This document shows positions 35,200 to 48,400 of a stretch of DNA of 64,000 bases, piece by piece. Position 1 is the stretch's first letter, and the number at the start of each line of letters is the position of its first letter. A program made the translations under genes and the position numbers. The notes beneath the pieces were generated by a model that saw only the letters and a list, made by a program, of their open reading frames with translations, had not been told where the DNA came from and searched no databases. Source of the DNA: Nephrocerus scutellatus (Eukaryota > Arthropoda > Insecta > Diptera > Pipunculidae); contig OX352763.1 in NCBI GenBank assembly GCA_947095585.1, forward strand, positions 108,045,908-108,109,907. The letters run 5' to 3'.

Positions 35200-36450
35200 T
35201 GATTGCTTCCCTTGAACCAGAATGCAACCAACCAGTTTGAAGAAAAGTTTACAAAAATTAAAAAAAAAAGACAAGCTGATTTTTTTGTTTATAACTTTAT
35301 ATATTTTTTTTTATCTCATTTCAAATTTATTAATATTTGCATTTAGAATGAAATTTTGTTTGTCTTTTTGCTTCTATTTATTATAAATAATAATATATTG
35401 TTGTGTTAATCTTTTGTATTTTGTTAATAAGGTAATTTGTTAGGTAACTTATTCCTACAATGATAATAAAAATTTAACTTAAAAAGCAGAGTTAAAAAAG
35501 AAACTTTTAAGTCAACTTTCCAAGTAATGATTCTTCTGTCGCTGTTTTATTATAAAATTAAACTTTAAAGTCAAAAATATATTATAAGTACATCATGCAT
35601 TGCATATAAATATATGGTAAATAGAGGAATTTATATATGATATGTTCTATATAGACAGAAAAGATTGATAAGGAATGGAAAGAGTGTGCAATAAGCCCTG
35701 ACGGGGAAAAGAGCTGCTCGAGTTGCGCCCCCATTGTGTGTGGGAGTCCTTTTCTGCCCCACATAACATTGTGTTAATATAAATTTATATGTATGTACAT
35801 GTGTGTGTAGACTAATTTAATATTAAGTAGTATTTATGTTTTTGCTTTTAAATTTTAATCCAAAGTTTAAGGTTTTAAGTACAATGCTGTTAGTTGTTAG
35901 CTTCTTAGATTTAATTATTGCGTTAAGTTTTTTTGTTTCATTTTATTTCTATAGTAATTTAATTATTATACTGTTCATTAAGTTATTTATAAATAAAGGG
36001 ATTAAAAAGAGTTAGACATCTATATATTCGATTCATTTTTCTTCGTTCTCAGTTAGTTGGTTGGGTGTGTGGTGAGGTTTCTATAACTAGTATTTGAAGT
36101 ACAATTCCAATAATTGTTGTATATAACTAAGCTATTATGATTTATATATAAATATCGATATACGAATAGAAACAACTACACAAATATTTAGTTTTTCGTT
36201 TTTCAGTTGATCCTCTCTTTGCTGTCTTTCTTTTTAACTCACATGTATGTACTCTTAAGGTAGTTGGTTTGGTGTTAGTTTTGAAATAATAATTAGTAAG
36301 TTTAAGGTTAGTTCTAGATGTTTATTATCTGTCAGCAGGCAAGCTCTTAAGCACTCGAGTTGGTCTCATAGTTTACAGATATTTTGATATGTAATGCTTT
36401 TGAATGATACGTCCAGATTTCTTCTTAAATATCCAGTATTTAAATAACTG
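35200..36450 (-). other. Probable ASPP 3' untranslated region and flank
   Basis: This AT-rich stretch follows the ASPP stop codon on the minus strand and has no recognisable transposon except near its left edge. Minus-strand AATAAA hexamers occur at about 35947-35942, 35551-35546, 35382-35377 and 35331-35326; any could be the poly(A) signal. The true end is not determinable from sequence alone. Absence of coding potential and of repeats, in a region otherwise saturated with elements, is consistent with a constrained 3' UTR. Confidence 0.5.
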
Positions 36451-36495
36451 CTAATCGGTGTAGTTAGAAGTCTGTAGTGGGACTCGTGGATATAG
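36451..36495 (-). CDS. ASPP: ASPP terminal micro-exon ([14 protein letters not shown], stop)
   Basis: On the minus strand a long pyrimidine tract ending TTTGTTTGCAG is followed by 45 nt encoding [14 protein letters not shown] and TAG. The upstream SH3 exon ends in phase 0 after NLLG, so splicing gives NLLGLYPRV, the conserved end of the ASPP SH3 domain (NLLGLYPRI in vertebrates, from memory of the family). The exon lies about 16.2 kb from the SH3 exon. It is too short to stand out by ORF length. Acceptor quality, phase and the exact LYPRV continuation together make a chance match unlikely; a cDNA would prove it. Confidence 0.85.
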   Translation of the reverse strand, partial: LYPRVPLQTSNYTD

Positions 36496-39400
36496 CTGCA
36501 AACAAAGAGAAAGAGAGAGAGAAAAAGTTCAATTATTATATTATAATTATTATAAAAAAATTTTATTTAAATTCAAATATATATATATATGTTCGAGTTC
36601 ATCGTTCTTTTTTAAATTCTCTATATTAACTTCACTTGGCCGTGGCACGGATGTCGGTCGATCGGCAGTCGTGGAATCTTGCGGTCAAGTTTTAACCCAC
36701 TTCCCAAAGCCCGATTTTATTGAAATTCTGCACACATGTATATTTCTGGAGACAACACTTTCTATTAAAATTTGGAGCCCCTCGTGCCACGGGGTCGGGG
36801 GGCTCCCATACAAATATTTTGCAACATTTACTCGATTTTCTTCAAATTTTATACGCATGTGTATATTTTGGTGACCCCGGGCCCCGGGGTCGTGGGGCCA
36901 TTTTTTTAAAATGGACAACACTTTTTGTAAAAATGTTGGTGGCCGGGGTCGTGAGGCCCCATAAAATTTTTTCCAAAAAATTAACCCGATTTTCTTCAAA
37001 TTTTATACACATGTGTATCTCCGATGGACAAAATTGTTTGTAAAGTTTTTGGAGTGAAGGCCCGAGTGGTGCCCATATAAATTTTAAAAAATTAGCTCGA
37101 TGGACAAAACTTTTTGTAAATGAGTGATCGGGCCCTGAGACTCGTTTAGTTTCCATGGAAATTTTTTAAAAATTAGCCCGATTTTCTTCAAATTTTAACA
37201 CATACCCATCTCCTATTAGAGAATTTACATGAACATTTTTAATTTTTATGGGTTGTTTTTTTCTTACTACCCTTTACAAGAACTGAGGAAAATCTGGGAA
37301 AATTTTTAAGAGAAACCTTTGCAATTCAGGATGAATTTGGGCATATTTCTAAATTAGACAAAACTTTCTAAAAGCGGTAGCTGTAATGAACCGTTGGCCG
37401 GGGATAGACTTGTCGGATAGTCTAGCGACTCACAAAAAAAAAATGAATTTAAGTAAGAAGATCAGTTAGTTATCATTTTATTGCATCACTTTATTTTTTA
37501 TTCGTAATATTTTTCTGGCGGTCAGCCATCAGCAGAATAGCGGGAATAACACAAAATACATCAGAATTGCAAGCGCGGCCGTAACTATCTCTGACTGGTG
37601 GAAGTGCGATCAAACCTCAACGTGGTGGCCGCTGGTAATTTTCCTCCAATACAGGAAAAGCTGAATGATCGGGCTAGTCCCTTCAAAGTAAGGTTGGCGC
37701 GAGGCCAATAACTTCGCCATTAAAAAAACTTTGTTACGGAACACCAAATCAACCTCGGATACACTGATGAACGACGATGACCACGACAACGTAAATGGCT
37801 AAACGATTTAAGAATTTTCTCATGGAACGTACGCTCACTGTATAGAGCTCGAGCTGCACAGCAGCTAGCCGATACACAGTCCAAATATAATGCTGACATA
37901 ACAGCAATCCAAGAGGTGGTGTATTACAAAAATCAAAATATGACATGTATTGCAGCTGTAATGCAAGACATCATGGGCTCAGGGTGGGGTTTCTAGTTAG
38001 CAAAGGAAGGAACCCCCCCCCCCCATTACCGGCTTTAAACCAATAAATGAACGGCTATGCACCCTTCGCGTGCAGGGCAGATTTAAAAACAAAAGCCTCA
38101 TAAGCGTTCACGCACCTACAGAGGATTCCCCAGATGATGAAAAAAAAAATTCTTTGAATCAGTCAAACGGGAACTCCATGCCTGTCCTCAGTATGACGTA
38201 AAAATCATGGGGATATGAATGCTTAGTTAGATAGGGAGCCCGTATTCTGGCAGTACATTGGCACCCATAGCTTACACGACAACACTAATGACAATGGACA
38301 ACGAGCCATAGAGCAAGCAATAATTTGGTCGTTGCGAGTACAAGGATTGCACGTAAAAATATCCACAAAGCCACCTGGGTATCTCCTGATGGAGCCACTC
38401 GCAGCCAGATAGAACACGTGTTTGTTGATACACCGCTGCCAAAACCCAAACCTGGAGGACGGTACAAACGTACCGAGATGTCAACGTCGACTCGGACCAC
38501 TATCTTGTTGGTATGGTGCTCCGAGTGCAGATTGGATCATCACGAAAGACTGCATCCGCGAATCAGATTCGAGTTAACACGGCTGCCCTTTGAAACGAAG
38601 AGAATATAAACAACTACGGTCAAGCGATATGACTCGCCCTAAATGCAGGGTGAGTAAGTCCTGGGGCTGATGTGTCGGGCGTAGAAGAGAGAGGACACGC
38701 CTTAAGAATACTGTCATTAGACATTAGTACTGCTGACTCCATTTTAGGCTATAGTCGTAGAGATCGGATACGAGAAAACAGTTCAACGGCAAAAGACAGC
38801 AGCCTAGGACAAGAATCTCGTCCGTGAAATAGAACAGTATAGAGAACAAGGACGTTGAGTACCACGTATAAGATTTTCTCCTTTATCCTTTAAGACCAGT
38901 GTGGAATAATCTCAGGCAAATCAACAACTGATCAGATTTACACCCTTAGGCTCACTAAACCATATTTTTATAGACTTTAAAGCCGCCTATGATAGCATAT
39001 GATAGCCAGAGTAGAACTTTATGAAACCATGAGAGAATTCAGCATCCCAACTGACACTACTATCTAGGTTGACCACGACCAATGTTATAAGCCAAGTAAA
39101 AATATTCGGATCACTATCCGACAAGGGGATGGACTGGCCTGTGTAATCTTCAACCTGACGTTGGAAAAAGTGATCCGAGTGATCTGACGTAACGGCGAGG
39201 GGAACAATTCTTTATATGCACATTCAGATACTGGCTTACGCAGACGATATTGACATCGTTGGTAGAAACCGAAGAGCTGTACAGGAAGCTTTCATCCAGA
39301 TCGAGCAGGCGGAACGAAATCTGGGGCTGCACATAAATGAGAGCAAAACAAAGTAGCCACGTCGGCGAGTAGAAGATCAAACATTGGTACCTCAATTCAA

Positions 39401-42400
39401 ATAGTGGAGCGCGATTTTTTTTATAATTCACGCTCGCTTAAAGGTGTTCGCACCCGTATAATGCTATATGCTTGGCACAGCTTGGGGGTTAAGGATAAGG
39501 AGAAGAAAAGAGGAGATGTCTATGAGCTTGTGTTTTGAATGCCTGTGGATCATAGTGATGTGGAAAGACAGAGCCTGGTAGAGCGTTCCACATACGTCTT
39601 GTACGGCTGAAGAACGCATCCCTCAATTTAGCTGTACGTCCGAAAATGGGCTTGAGGGTTAACTGGTAAACATAAACATTTCGCAGCGTTTTTGGCGACA
39701 GTAAATATGTGGTCATTCCAACAAAGCATGTCGTTAACGCACATGCCGAGAATTGCGAGATTTTCAGTTACCTCGATGCAAGTGCCATTCATTCATAATG
39801 GCATGGGATTTAGGATTCGCTTAGATTTAAAGTAGTGCAATCCTTTAATTATCTCGGGTCAACTGTAGCAGCCGATAACAGCATGGAACCAGAAATACGC
39901 GCACGGTTGCTTAAAGCCAACAAAGCCTACTATGTCAAGACTATTGAAATTCAGGAACTTAACCATAACATCCGAGCTGTTGGTTATATAAGACAATGGT
40001 AATACTAGTACTTATATATGGATCCGAGACTTGGGTGTTTAGCAAAAAACATTCCGTTCTCTTAGCCGCGTTCGAGAGAAAAGTCTTACAGAGAATTGTT
40101 GTTGGCCCCGTATGTGAGGAAGGATGATTCCGGAGGCTCTATAATGATGAGATGAGCGTTACCGTAATGTCGACATCGTGAAGAACTCGTATGAGCGATG
40201 AGGATACTGATCGGAAAGACCTTTGCGGTAGAATTTTGAAACCCGGCCAAGCCTGTCTGTAAGGATGATGTAGACCAGGAAGGTCCAAAATCGGGACGGT
40301 TAGAGAGATGTTTTGCGGGAGACCACGACCGGACCCCGGTTGTAGTGCCAAATATGATGATGATAACTTGGAGCATATGTGCTTTAAAAGAGATGGCGCC
40401 ACATTGCAGATAGATGGCCAAACAATCGTGTTATTGAAGTTGAAGTTCGGTGACAGGGTTATGTCCATAAATTGACCGACTTGTTCCTGCGATTTGACGC
40501 CTCTTTGTGGCTTTAACAACTCGGCAGTATATATGCCAATAAGCCAGAGATTTTATACGATCTCTCAGTGCCAAATTGATGGCGATTTATACAAAAAAAA
40601 TTATGAAAAATCGGTTTCAGCGCATTCACTCGTGTAAACATTTTAATGGAACACATTTGAATGATGTTCTGTTCTATAAATAAGGGCATCAATTTTACTT
40701 TAACCCAAAAGAAATTATTTTGATGTCACAAAGAAAAGCGGTTTTATTAAAAAAAAACGAAGAACCCATTACAGACAAGGAGCTTACAAGAAAGCTATAA
40801 ACGCTCTGAACACACTCTTTCATCCAATCTAACTTCTCTCAGTTGATTTACAAAAGCTATCTACGTTTTTGAGTCCCCATTAAATCTGATATCACAAAAT
40901 AAATAAACTTTCCAGAAATGTAATTAACAAAGAAAATAATTAATATTTTGCATTCCCATTAAATCACAATTTACTGCCAATTAAAATAACAAAATGCTAT
41001 TACGTGACCTCTTTCGTCGAATTCCGAATTTTTTCATTATCATAGAGCTGCCCTTAGGTTACCAACATAAAATGAACTCATGGCCAGCAATATATTATCT
41101 TATGACGGATTTATGAATGAAGAGGTCGTACAGTGTCTTTTGAGAAAAACAATTGGTAATTAAAGAGGCTATTAGGTATGATAAGGATTATAATATCGCT
41201 TCAATGGCGGCTATCACCAACTTTGCTCCTTTATTGTAAACAAGAAGTGCAGCAAAGAACGTCTTTTTTTAATTTTTCCTCATAGTTTTAATGTTGGGTT
41301 CCTGCAATATGAACGAAAAAGAAACGACGACTCATAAAGCACAAACATCTGAAGGACCTTTAGGATATGCTTTAGTTGCGCCTTTTAAATGAATATTCGC
41401 TAATATAAAAGAATAATGACACATAGAGGAGAGGGGGAAATAAAACCAAACGACAACCCAGAATCAAACTCAAACTTTAAAATCTTAAACAGTGTATTTC
41501 TCAAACTATGAAATATCCTCAGTATAATAATTGAATGATAGTGATAATTAAACTTTTGACTCTCAAACTTAACATATAAAATAAAAAGGCAGCAAATATT
41601 TCAGCGATTCTCAAACTTTTTAAATTAAATAATACTGGTACAAACTATGGGCCCACACAGTATGCAAGCTAAGCAATCATATGCTTCATCCACTAGAAAA
41701 GGGATTAAAGCCGGAGTTCCTCAAGGTTCCAGACTTGGCCCAGTCCTTTTCAACATCTACACGGCGGATCAACCCAAAAAATACAGCCGGAACAAGCAGC
41801 ATGCTTTACGCGGATGACTCCATCACGTATGCCATTTCGCTCTCTCCTGAGATAGCTGCCCGAAGAGTGGAGGAACACCTCCGAAATCTTTGGGAGTACT
41901 ACTTGAAGTGAGGACTGAAGATCAAAGCCAACAAATCGGAACTCATCTGCTTCCGAGTGCCAGCAACCGAAACAAGGATAAAAAAATCGCAAGCCGCTGC
42001 AGAGCCTTAAAAATCACCCTTCCGGATAACACGACAATAAACACCAAGTTAGATACTAAGTACCTGGGAATCAACTTTACTGAGAGGCTCAAGTTTAACT
42101 CTCACATCGATAAAACATTGAAAAAAGCGAACTACGCTCTTCATTTAGTGCACCCGCTACTAAGAAGACGAAACGGACTGTCCAACAACACCAGGCTGCT
42201 CATCTGCAAGCAGCTCATCAGGCCAGTGATAACCTATGGCTATCCCATATGGTTCACCGTCTCACCAACAACGATGAAGAAGATACACCAAACAGCTATA
42301 AGTTTGTGTCGACTGCAAGACTTTACGACGCGGCAGGTCTGCTGCCAATAACCGACCACTTCTTCCAAATGGCAAAGAACAATTGTATAATATCTAAATG

Positions 42401-45400
42401 TTTAATAAAAAAAATCTTAATCTTAAAAAAGCAATCATATGCTCTTAAGCAGGGAGTCGATTTCCGACCCATACATTTTTTTGACCACTTTATGCTCAAC
42501 GCGATTCTGGATTCTGGGAAGCTACCCCAGGATGGTTAAACTCGAGCTGGGAGTGTCACCTATTAGAAGGCGGCGAGTAGAAAGAACGCCACAGGAAATC
42601 GTACTGTGCTCCCTTCTCTGAAACATAGTTATCAATAGATTCCTGGTGCAACTAGAAAGAGAGGACTTAAGTGTAGCCCGCTTATGCTGTTATGATGTAG
42701 CAATAGCTGTCTCAGGGAAGTTCCTAGATACGACTAAAGAGGTTATCCAGAGTGCCCTTTCAATCATCAGAAAATGGGAGCCGAAGACTGTGGACTATGG
42801 ACTAGGAGTAAACCCGTCCAAGACCAAGAGCTAGTCAGAACACAAACAAATATATATAAGGTACCAGTAGTTGCCCCACTCACTCCTAAACAGTACCAGT
42901 CTACTTTTTACTAATAAAGCGGGCACAATCTTAAATAGTCAGCTCAGCTCAGCTATCCTTGTAAAAGTGTGTTCTATAAAAGATGTGGGTTAAAACCGGA
43001 GCTGATAAACTGGCTCTAGGTTTACTGCACTAGTAAGGTATTTATATACGGGTTAAGTTTAAAATAATAAAAAAGTTACAAAGAGCAGACTGTCTTCAAA
43101 ACAGTGGTGTGCTGAGGACATCACCTACTCGTGCCCAAGCCGTTATGTTGTTATGCGGCCAATGCGGCTAAGCGACTGTCAGCCACTGGTGATCAGGCAG
43201 GACATTCGACGATTAACAAATCAATAAAGGAAGAACTGGCTACACATTACCTGTTCTACGATTATACAAGGGCTTCCAGGCTATTTACCCCTCCAAAAAA
43301 ATACTGGAAAGATGGCTCTATACAGGATAGCTAATGCAGTAGGGACGGATCCAAGCTTGTCCATAAAGTGGGAGCTGTGGTCTTCTATGACAAAATCATC
43401 GTGAGCATTTCTATTCGTCTCACGGAATATTGCAGTGAGGTGATATCGATTGAGGAAGCATTGACTTGCTAAAACATGATATAATATTGACAACTGATAT
43501 TGTAATCTATGTAGACAGCCAAGCAGCAACCAAATTGCTATAATTGCTGACGTCAGGCAAGGGTGGCGTTGAGTTGCCGCACATGTTGATATCCGTGACG
43601 CCATATAGTGCGGGTCCTATGGCCAATCTGACATCGTTGAAAACTGCAATACAGACGAGCATTCTAGAAATGGCACAAAGCTTCAGCTGCTACTGCAAAA
43701 CGTAGGTGTAGGAGGGTCATTAACAACTGTAAAGTTAACGCTTCGGAAAGAGACGGAAACATTAAGAAATGAGAGGTTGTTGTATGTCACCACATGTAAA
43801 GGAAAACAAATTCGGGCAAAAAAAAAACACTAAAACGATTCCTAAAAGACCCAAAAAAAAAAACCACAAATAACCCTAAAAGACACCAAAAACACTTCAA
43901 ATAGTCCCCAAAAGGCATCAAACGGACCCCAAAAAGACCACCAAAAGACTCCTAAAAGACACCCAAAAGACGGCCAAAAGAATCCCTAAGATCCTTTAAA
44001 GACTCCTAATATACCCTGAAAGGACTGCCAGAAGAATCGTAAAAGCCACACAAAAGACTTCTAAACGACTTCTAAAGATTTTCAAAAGACTCCCAGAAGA
44101 CCCCGAAAAGACTACCAAAAGAATCTCAGACTCCGGAAAGACCCCCAACAAAAGACTCGCAGAAGGCCCACAAAAGACTACCAAAAGATTCCCTAACGAC
44201 CCTTAAAAGAATCCGAAAAGACTTCTAGAAAAATCCCAAAAGACCCTTAAAAGATTTTTAAATATTGCCCAAAAGACTCCTAAGGACTCTCAAAAGACTC
44301 CCAAAATACCATCAACAGACCACCAGAAGACCCCGAAAAGACTGCCGAAAGAATCCCAAGAGACCATCAGCAGACTCCCAGAAGACCCCGAAAAGACGGC
44401 CGAAAGAATCCCAAAAGACCATCAACAGACTCCCAGAAGGCCCAGAAAAGACTACAAAAAGATTCCCTAACGCCCCTTAAAAGACTCCAAAAAGACTTCC
44501 AGAAAAATCCCGAAGGCCCTTAAAAGATTTCAAAAAATTGCCCAAAAGACTCTTCAAGGACCCTGAAAGGACTGCCAGAAGAATCCCAAAAGACCCCCAA
44601 AACACTCCAAAAGGACGAGTCAAAAGACTCGTAAAAGACCTATAAAAGAGTCCGTAAAGACTCCAAAAAGACCACAAAAAGACTCCCAAAATACCCCTAA
44701 ACGCCTACAAAAGACCGCCAAAAGAATAAAAAAAAACTTTTGAAGAACTCCGAAAAGACCCCTAAAAGACCCCCAAAAGAATCCCAAAAAACCACCAAAT
44801 TGTATAAAGAAACAATCACATTTGCAAAAATATTTTCAAGCATTAGCGTTGGTCCTTCCCTCCTTTTATCAAACAATCAATCTTCACTCAACGATCCCAT
44901 TTGAATCCATTTTGAACCAATTAGTGGTGGAATTAAGTGAAATTATAATTGATTGTTTTTTATTTCCTCCCAAAATGGCTGTTATTAATTTGACAAGGAT
45001 ATTAGGAAAAGCTGTTTGTGGCTTGCTTGGTTGGTCGGTTGTTTGGAGCCGGAATATTATCTCTCTTTCCACAAAAACATACACACAAAGGACATTCGAT
45101 CAAACAGTCGACCCACCAATTGGCGGTCAGTGGATTTCTTTCAGCAGCAAAGTGCGAATCTGTTTATGTGTGTATGTGGATAGAAGGGGTTCAATAAACG
45201 TTATTTTTAACAAACAGGCAAATACCGAAAAGGACCCAAAGGCAAAGGCAGAAAAACAATGAAATTCCTCTTCTTCATTTTAGCGTGGAATTTTTGCTTT
45301 TTCCTTTTATAAAGTTTCCATTCAAATGAAGAGTTTCTCTTTGGCCATTGTAGTGTTTGCTTGGAGTTTTTGTAGGTTGAGTTGTTATTTTTTCCTTTCC

Positions 45401-48400
45401 TTTAAATCGAAAAATTGCCGAAAAAGTTCTCTTTATTGAATATATGTCGAGATGTTCGATTCTCGTTACCAAAGCTTCCTTTGAAAGTTGTTGCCTTAGG
45501 AGTTGTTGGTTTGTTGTGATTGCAGATTATATCGTGCGTGCGTGCTATTCAGTAACAAAGTTCTCCATATTTGGAAATGAAAAAGGCTTCGTTGTCGTTT
45601 TTAGTTTCTTTTTCGGTAGAAACGAATACAGGAAAAGTGATTTTATCACAGTTTAACGGAATGACTTATAGTCCATTCAATGACTGTAACTTTCTTAATG
45701 TGTTTTTAAGTGAGAATGAAATATAGAAGCAGTTTTGTGTACTTCTTTGTAGTAATTGCAATTTTTAATTTGGAGATTATATTGTTACTACCAATAACCC
45801 AGTCAAGCTAAGCCAGTGAATAAGCCAGTATTCAGGTAGTACATTGGCACCTATAGCTTACACGAGAACACAAATGACAATGGACAACAAGTCAGAGACG
45901 GCAGCAAGCAATAATTTGGTTGTTGCGAGTACAAGGTTTGCGCGTAAAAATATCTACAAAGCCACCGAGCCACTCGCAACCAGATAGACCACGTGTTGAT
46001 AGACCGCCGCCACAACCCGAACCTGATGACGGTACGAATGTATTGTGGTGCCAACTTCGACTCGGACCACTATCTTGTTGGTATGGTGCCCCAAACGCGG
46101 ATTGCATCATCACGAAAGACTGCATCCGCGAATCAGATTCGAGTCAACACGGCTGCCCTGCGCAACGAAGAGACCACAAACAACTACGGCCAAGCGATAG
46201 AACTCGCTCTAAATGCAGGGTGAGTAAGTCCTGCGGCTAAGATGTCGGGCGTAGAAGAGAAATGGACACGCCTTAAGAATACTGTCATTAGTACTGCTGA
46301 CTTCATCTTAGGCAATAGTCGTAGAGATCAGAACGACTGGTTCGATGACGAATGTAAGCTAAAGATTGAACGTAAGAATGTTGCGTACCGAGAAATGCAA
46401 GAGCCCAGAAGGTATGAAAAAAGAGTTCACCGGCGAAGAGCAATGACCGCACCAGGCGCGGAAGTTCTACCAAAAAGTCCGCGGTATGACGCAATATAAA
46501 CCGCGTTGCACATACTGCAAAGACAAAGAAGGCATTCTGATCGCCGATCTCAAATGCATCTTAGAGCGATGGGAAGAGCACTTTTGGTTAGTTGCTTAAT
46601 GGCCAGCTAACTGAGGAATTGGAGGCTCCACCAATGATCGACGACCATACTGTGTTCCTGCCACCAAGCATAGACGAGGTTAGCAGAGCGATAAATCGGA
46701 TCAAAAATAACAAGGCCATCAGATGGGATGGGATGGGATGGGATGGGATAAGATGAAACTGATTAAAATAGGAGGCTCTACATTACACCAAGCATTTCAT
46801 GAAATAATAGTGGAAGTATGGGAGGAAGAAGATATGCCAGACTAATGACGAAGAGACACCATGTGCCCCATACATAAGAAGGGAGATATAAAAAAATGCA
46901 GCAATTATCGTTGTATAACGTTGTTGAGTACCGCGTATAAGATTTTCTCGTCTATCCTTCAAGACAAGATAGCCCCATATGCTAAAGTCATCATTAGCCC
47001 ATACCAGTGTGGTTTTATTTTAGACAACAACTGATCAGATCTACACCCTTAGGCAGGTGATGCGAAATGTCTAGAGTTTCAAAACCCACTATACCATATT
47101 TTTATTAACTTTAACCAGAGTAGAACTTTTTAAAGCCATGAGAGAATTTGGCATCCCAAATAAACTGACAAGACTATGTAGGTTGACCATGACCAATGTT
47201 ATAAGCCAAGTAAAAATATTCGGATCACTATCCGAAAAGGGGATGGACTGGCCTGAGTAATCTTCAACCTGGCGTTGAAAAAAGTGATCCGAGTGATCTG
47301 ACGTAACGGCGAGGGGAACAATTCTTTATAAGCACATTCAGATACTGGCATACGCAGACGACATTGACATCGTTGGTAGAAACCGAAGAGCTGTACAGGA
47401 AGCTTTCATCCAGATCGAGCAGGCGGAACGAAAACTGGGGATGCACATAAATGAGAGCAAAACAAAGTAGCCAGGTCGGCGAGTAGAAGATCCAACATTG
47501 GTCCCTCAATTCAAATAGTGGAGCGCAAATTTGAAGTAGTGCTAACTATCTCGGGTCAACTGTAGCAGCCGATAACAGCATGGAACCAGAAATACACGCA
47601 TGGTTGCTTAAAGACAACAAAGCCTACTATAGTCTGTCAAGACTGTTCAAATCCAGGAACTTAACCATAGATCCAACCTGCTGGTATATAAGACAATGGT
47701 CACATCAGTACTTACATATGGATCCGAGTTTTGCATTCTGACCACTTAACCGCATTCGAGAGACAAGTCTTATGGAGAATTGTTGGCCCCGTATGTGAGG
47801 AAGGACGATTCCGGAGACTCTATAATGATGAGATCTACGAGCGTTACCGCGATGTGGACATCGTGAAGAGAATTAAACTCGGTAGGCTCCAGTAGGCAGG
47901 AAACCTAACTCGCATGAACAAAGAGGATCCTGCTCGGAAAGACGTTTGCGGTAGGATTTATGGAACACGACAGCGAGGTCCGCCAAGCCTACGCTGGAAT
48001 GATGGCGTAGACCAGGACGCACAGAGTTCAGGGATGCAAAACTCAAAATCTCAAGATGCAAGCTCAAAATCGGGACCGGTGAAGAGACTTTTTGCGGAGG
48101 GCCAGGACCGGACCCCGGTTGTAGAGCCAAATATGATGATGAAACGTTATAAACGCGGGCTTTAAAATTAATGCTTTGTTTTCTCGTCTTAGAACAGAAA
48201 GTTTCTACTACATATATATCACCTATATTTAAATCGGGTGATAAGCATATAATAATTGTCGTGCTTTTTTAAACTATCTACTATTCCCAAGCTTTAAGAT
48301 AAACTTTCTTCTTTCTTTATGTCCTGTATCCCCTTATGGGTCCTAGGGCCTCTACTACGCCTACGCGCCATCGCGTGCGGTTCCTGGCAATGAGCTTCAG

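Noticed and set aside
43828..44797. Possible CRISPR-like array
   Set aside because: The units are contiguous degenerate 11-mers without unique spacers, and the genome is eukaryotic; it is a satellite-type repeat.
44822..45262. 146-codon ORF as an intronic gene
   Set aside because: No recognised domain, no context, and composition like the surrounding intron; likely chance.
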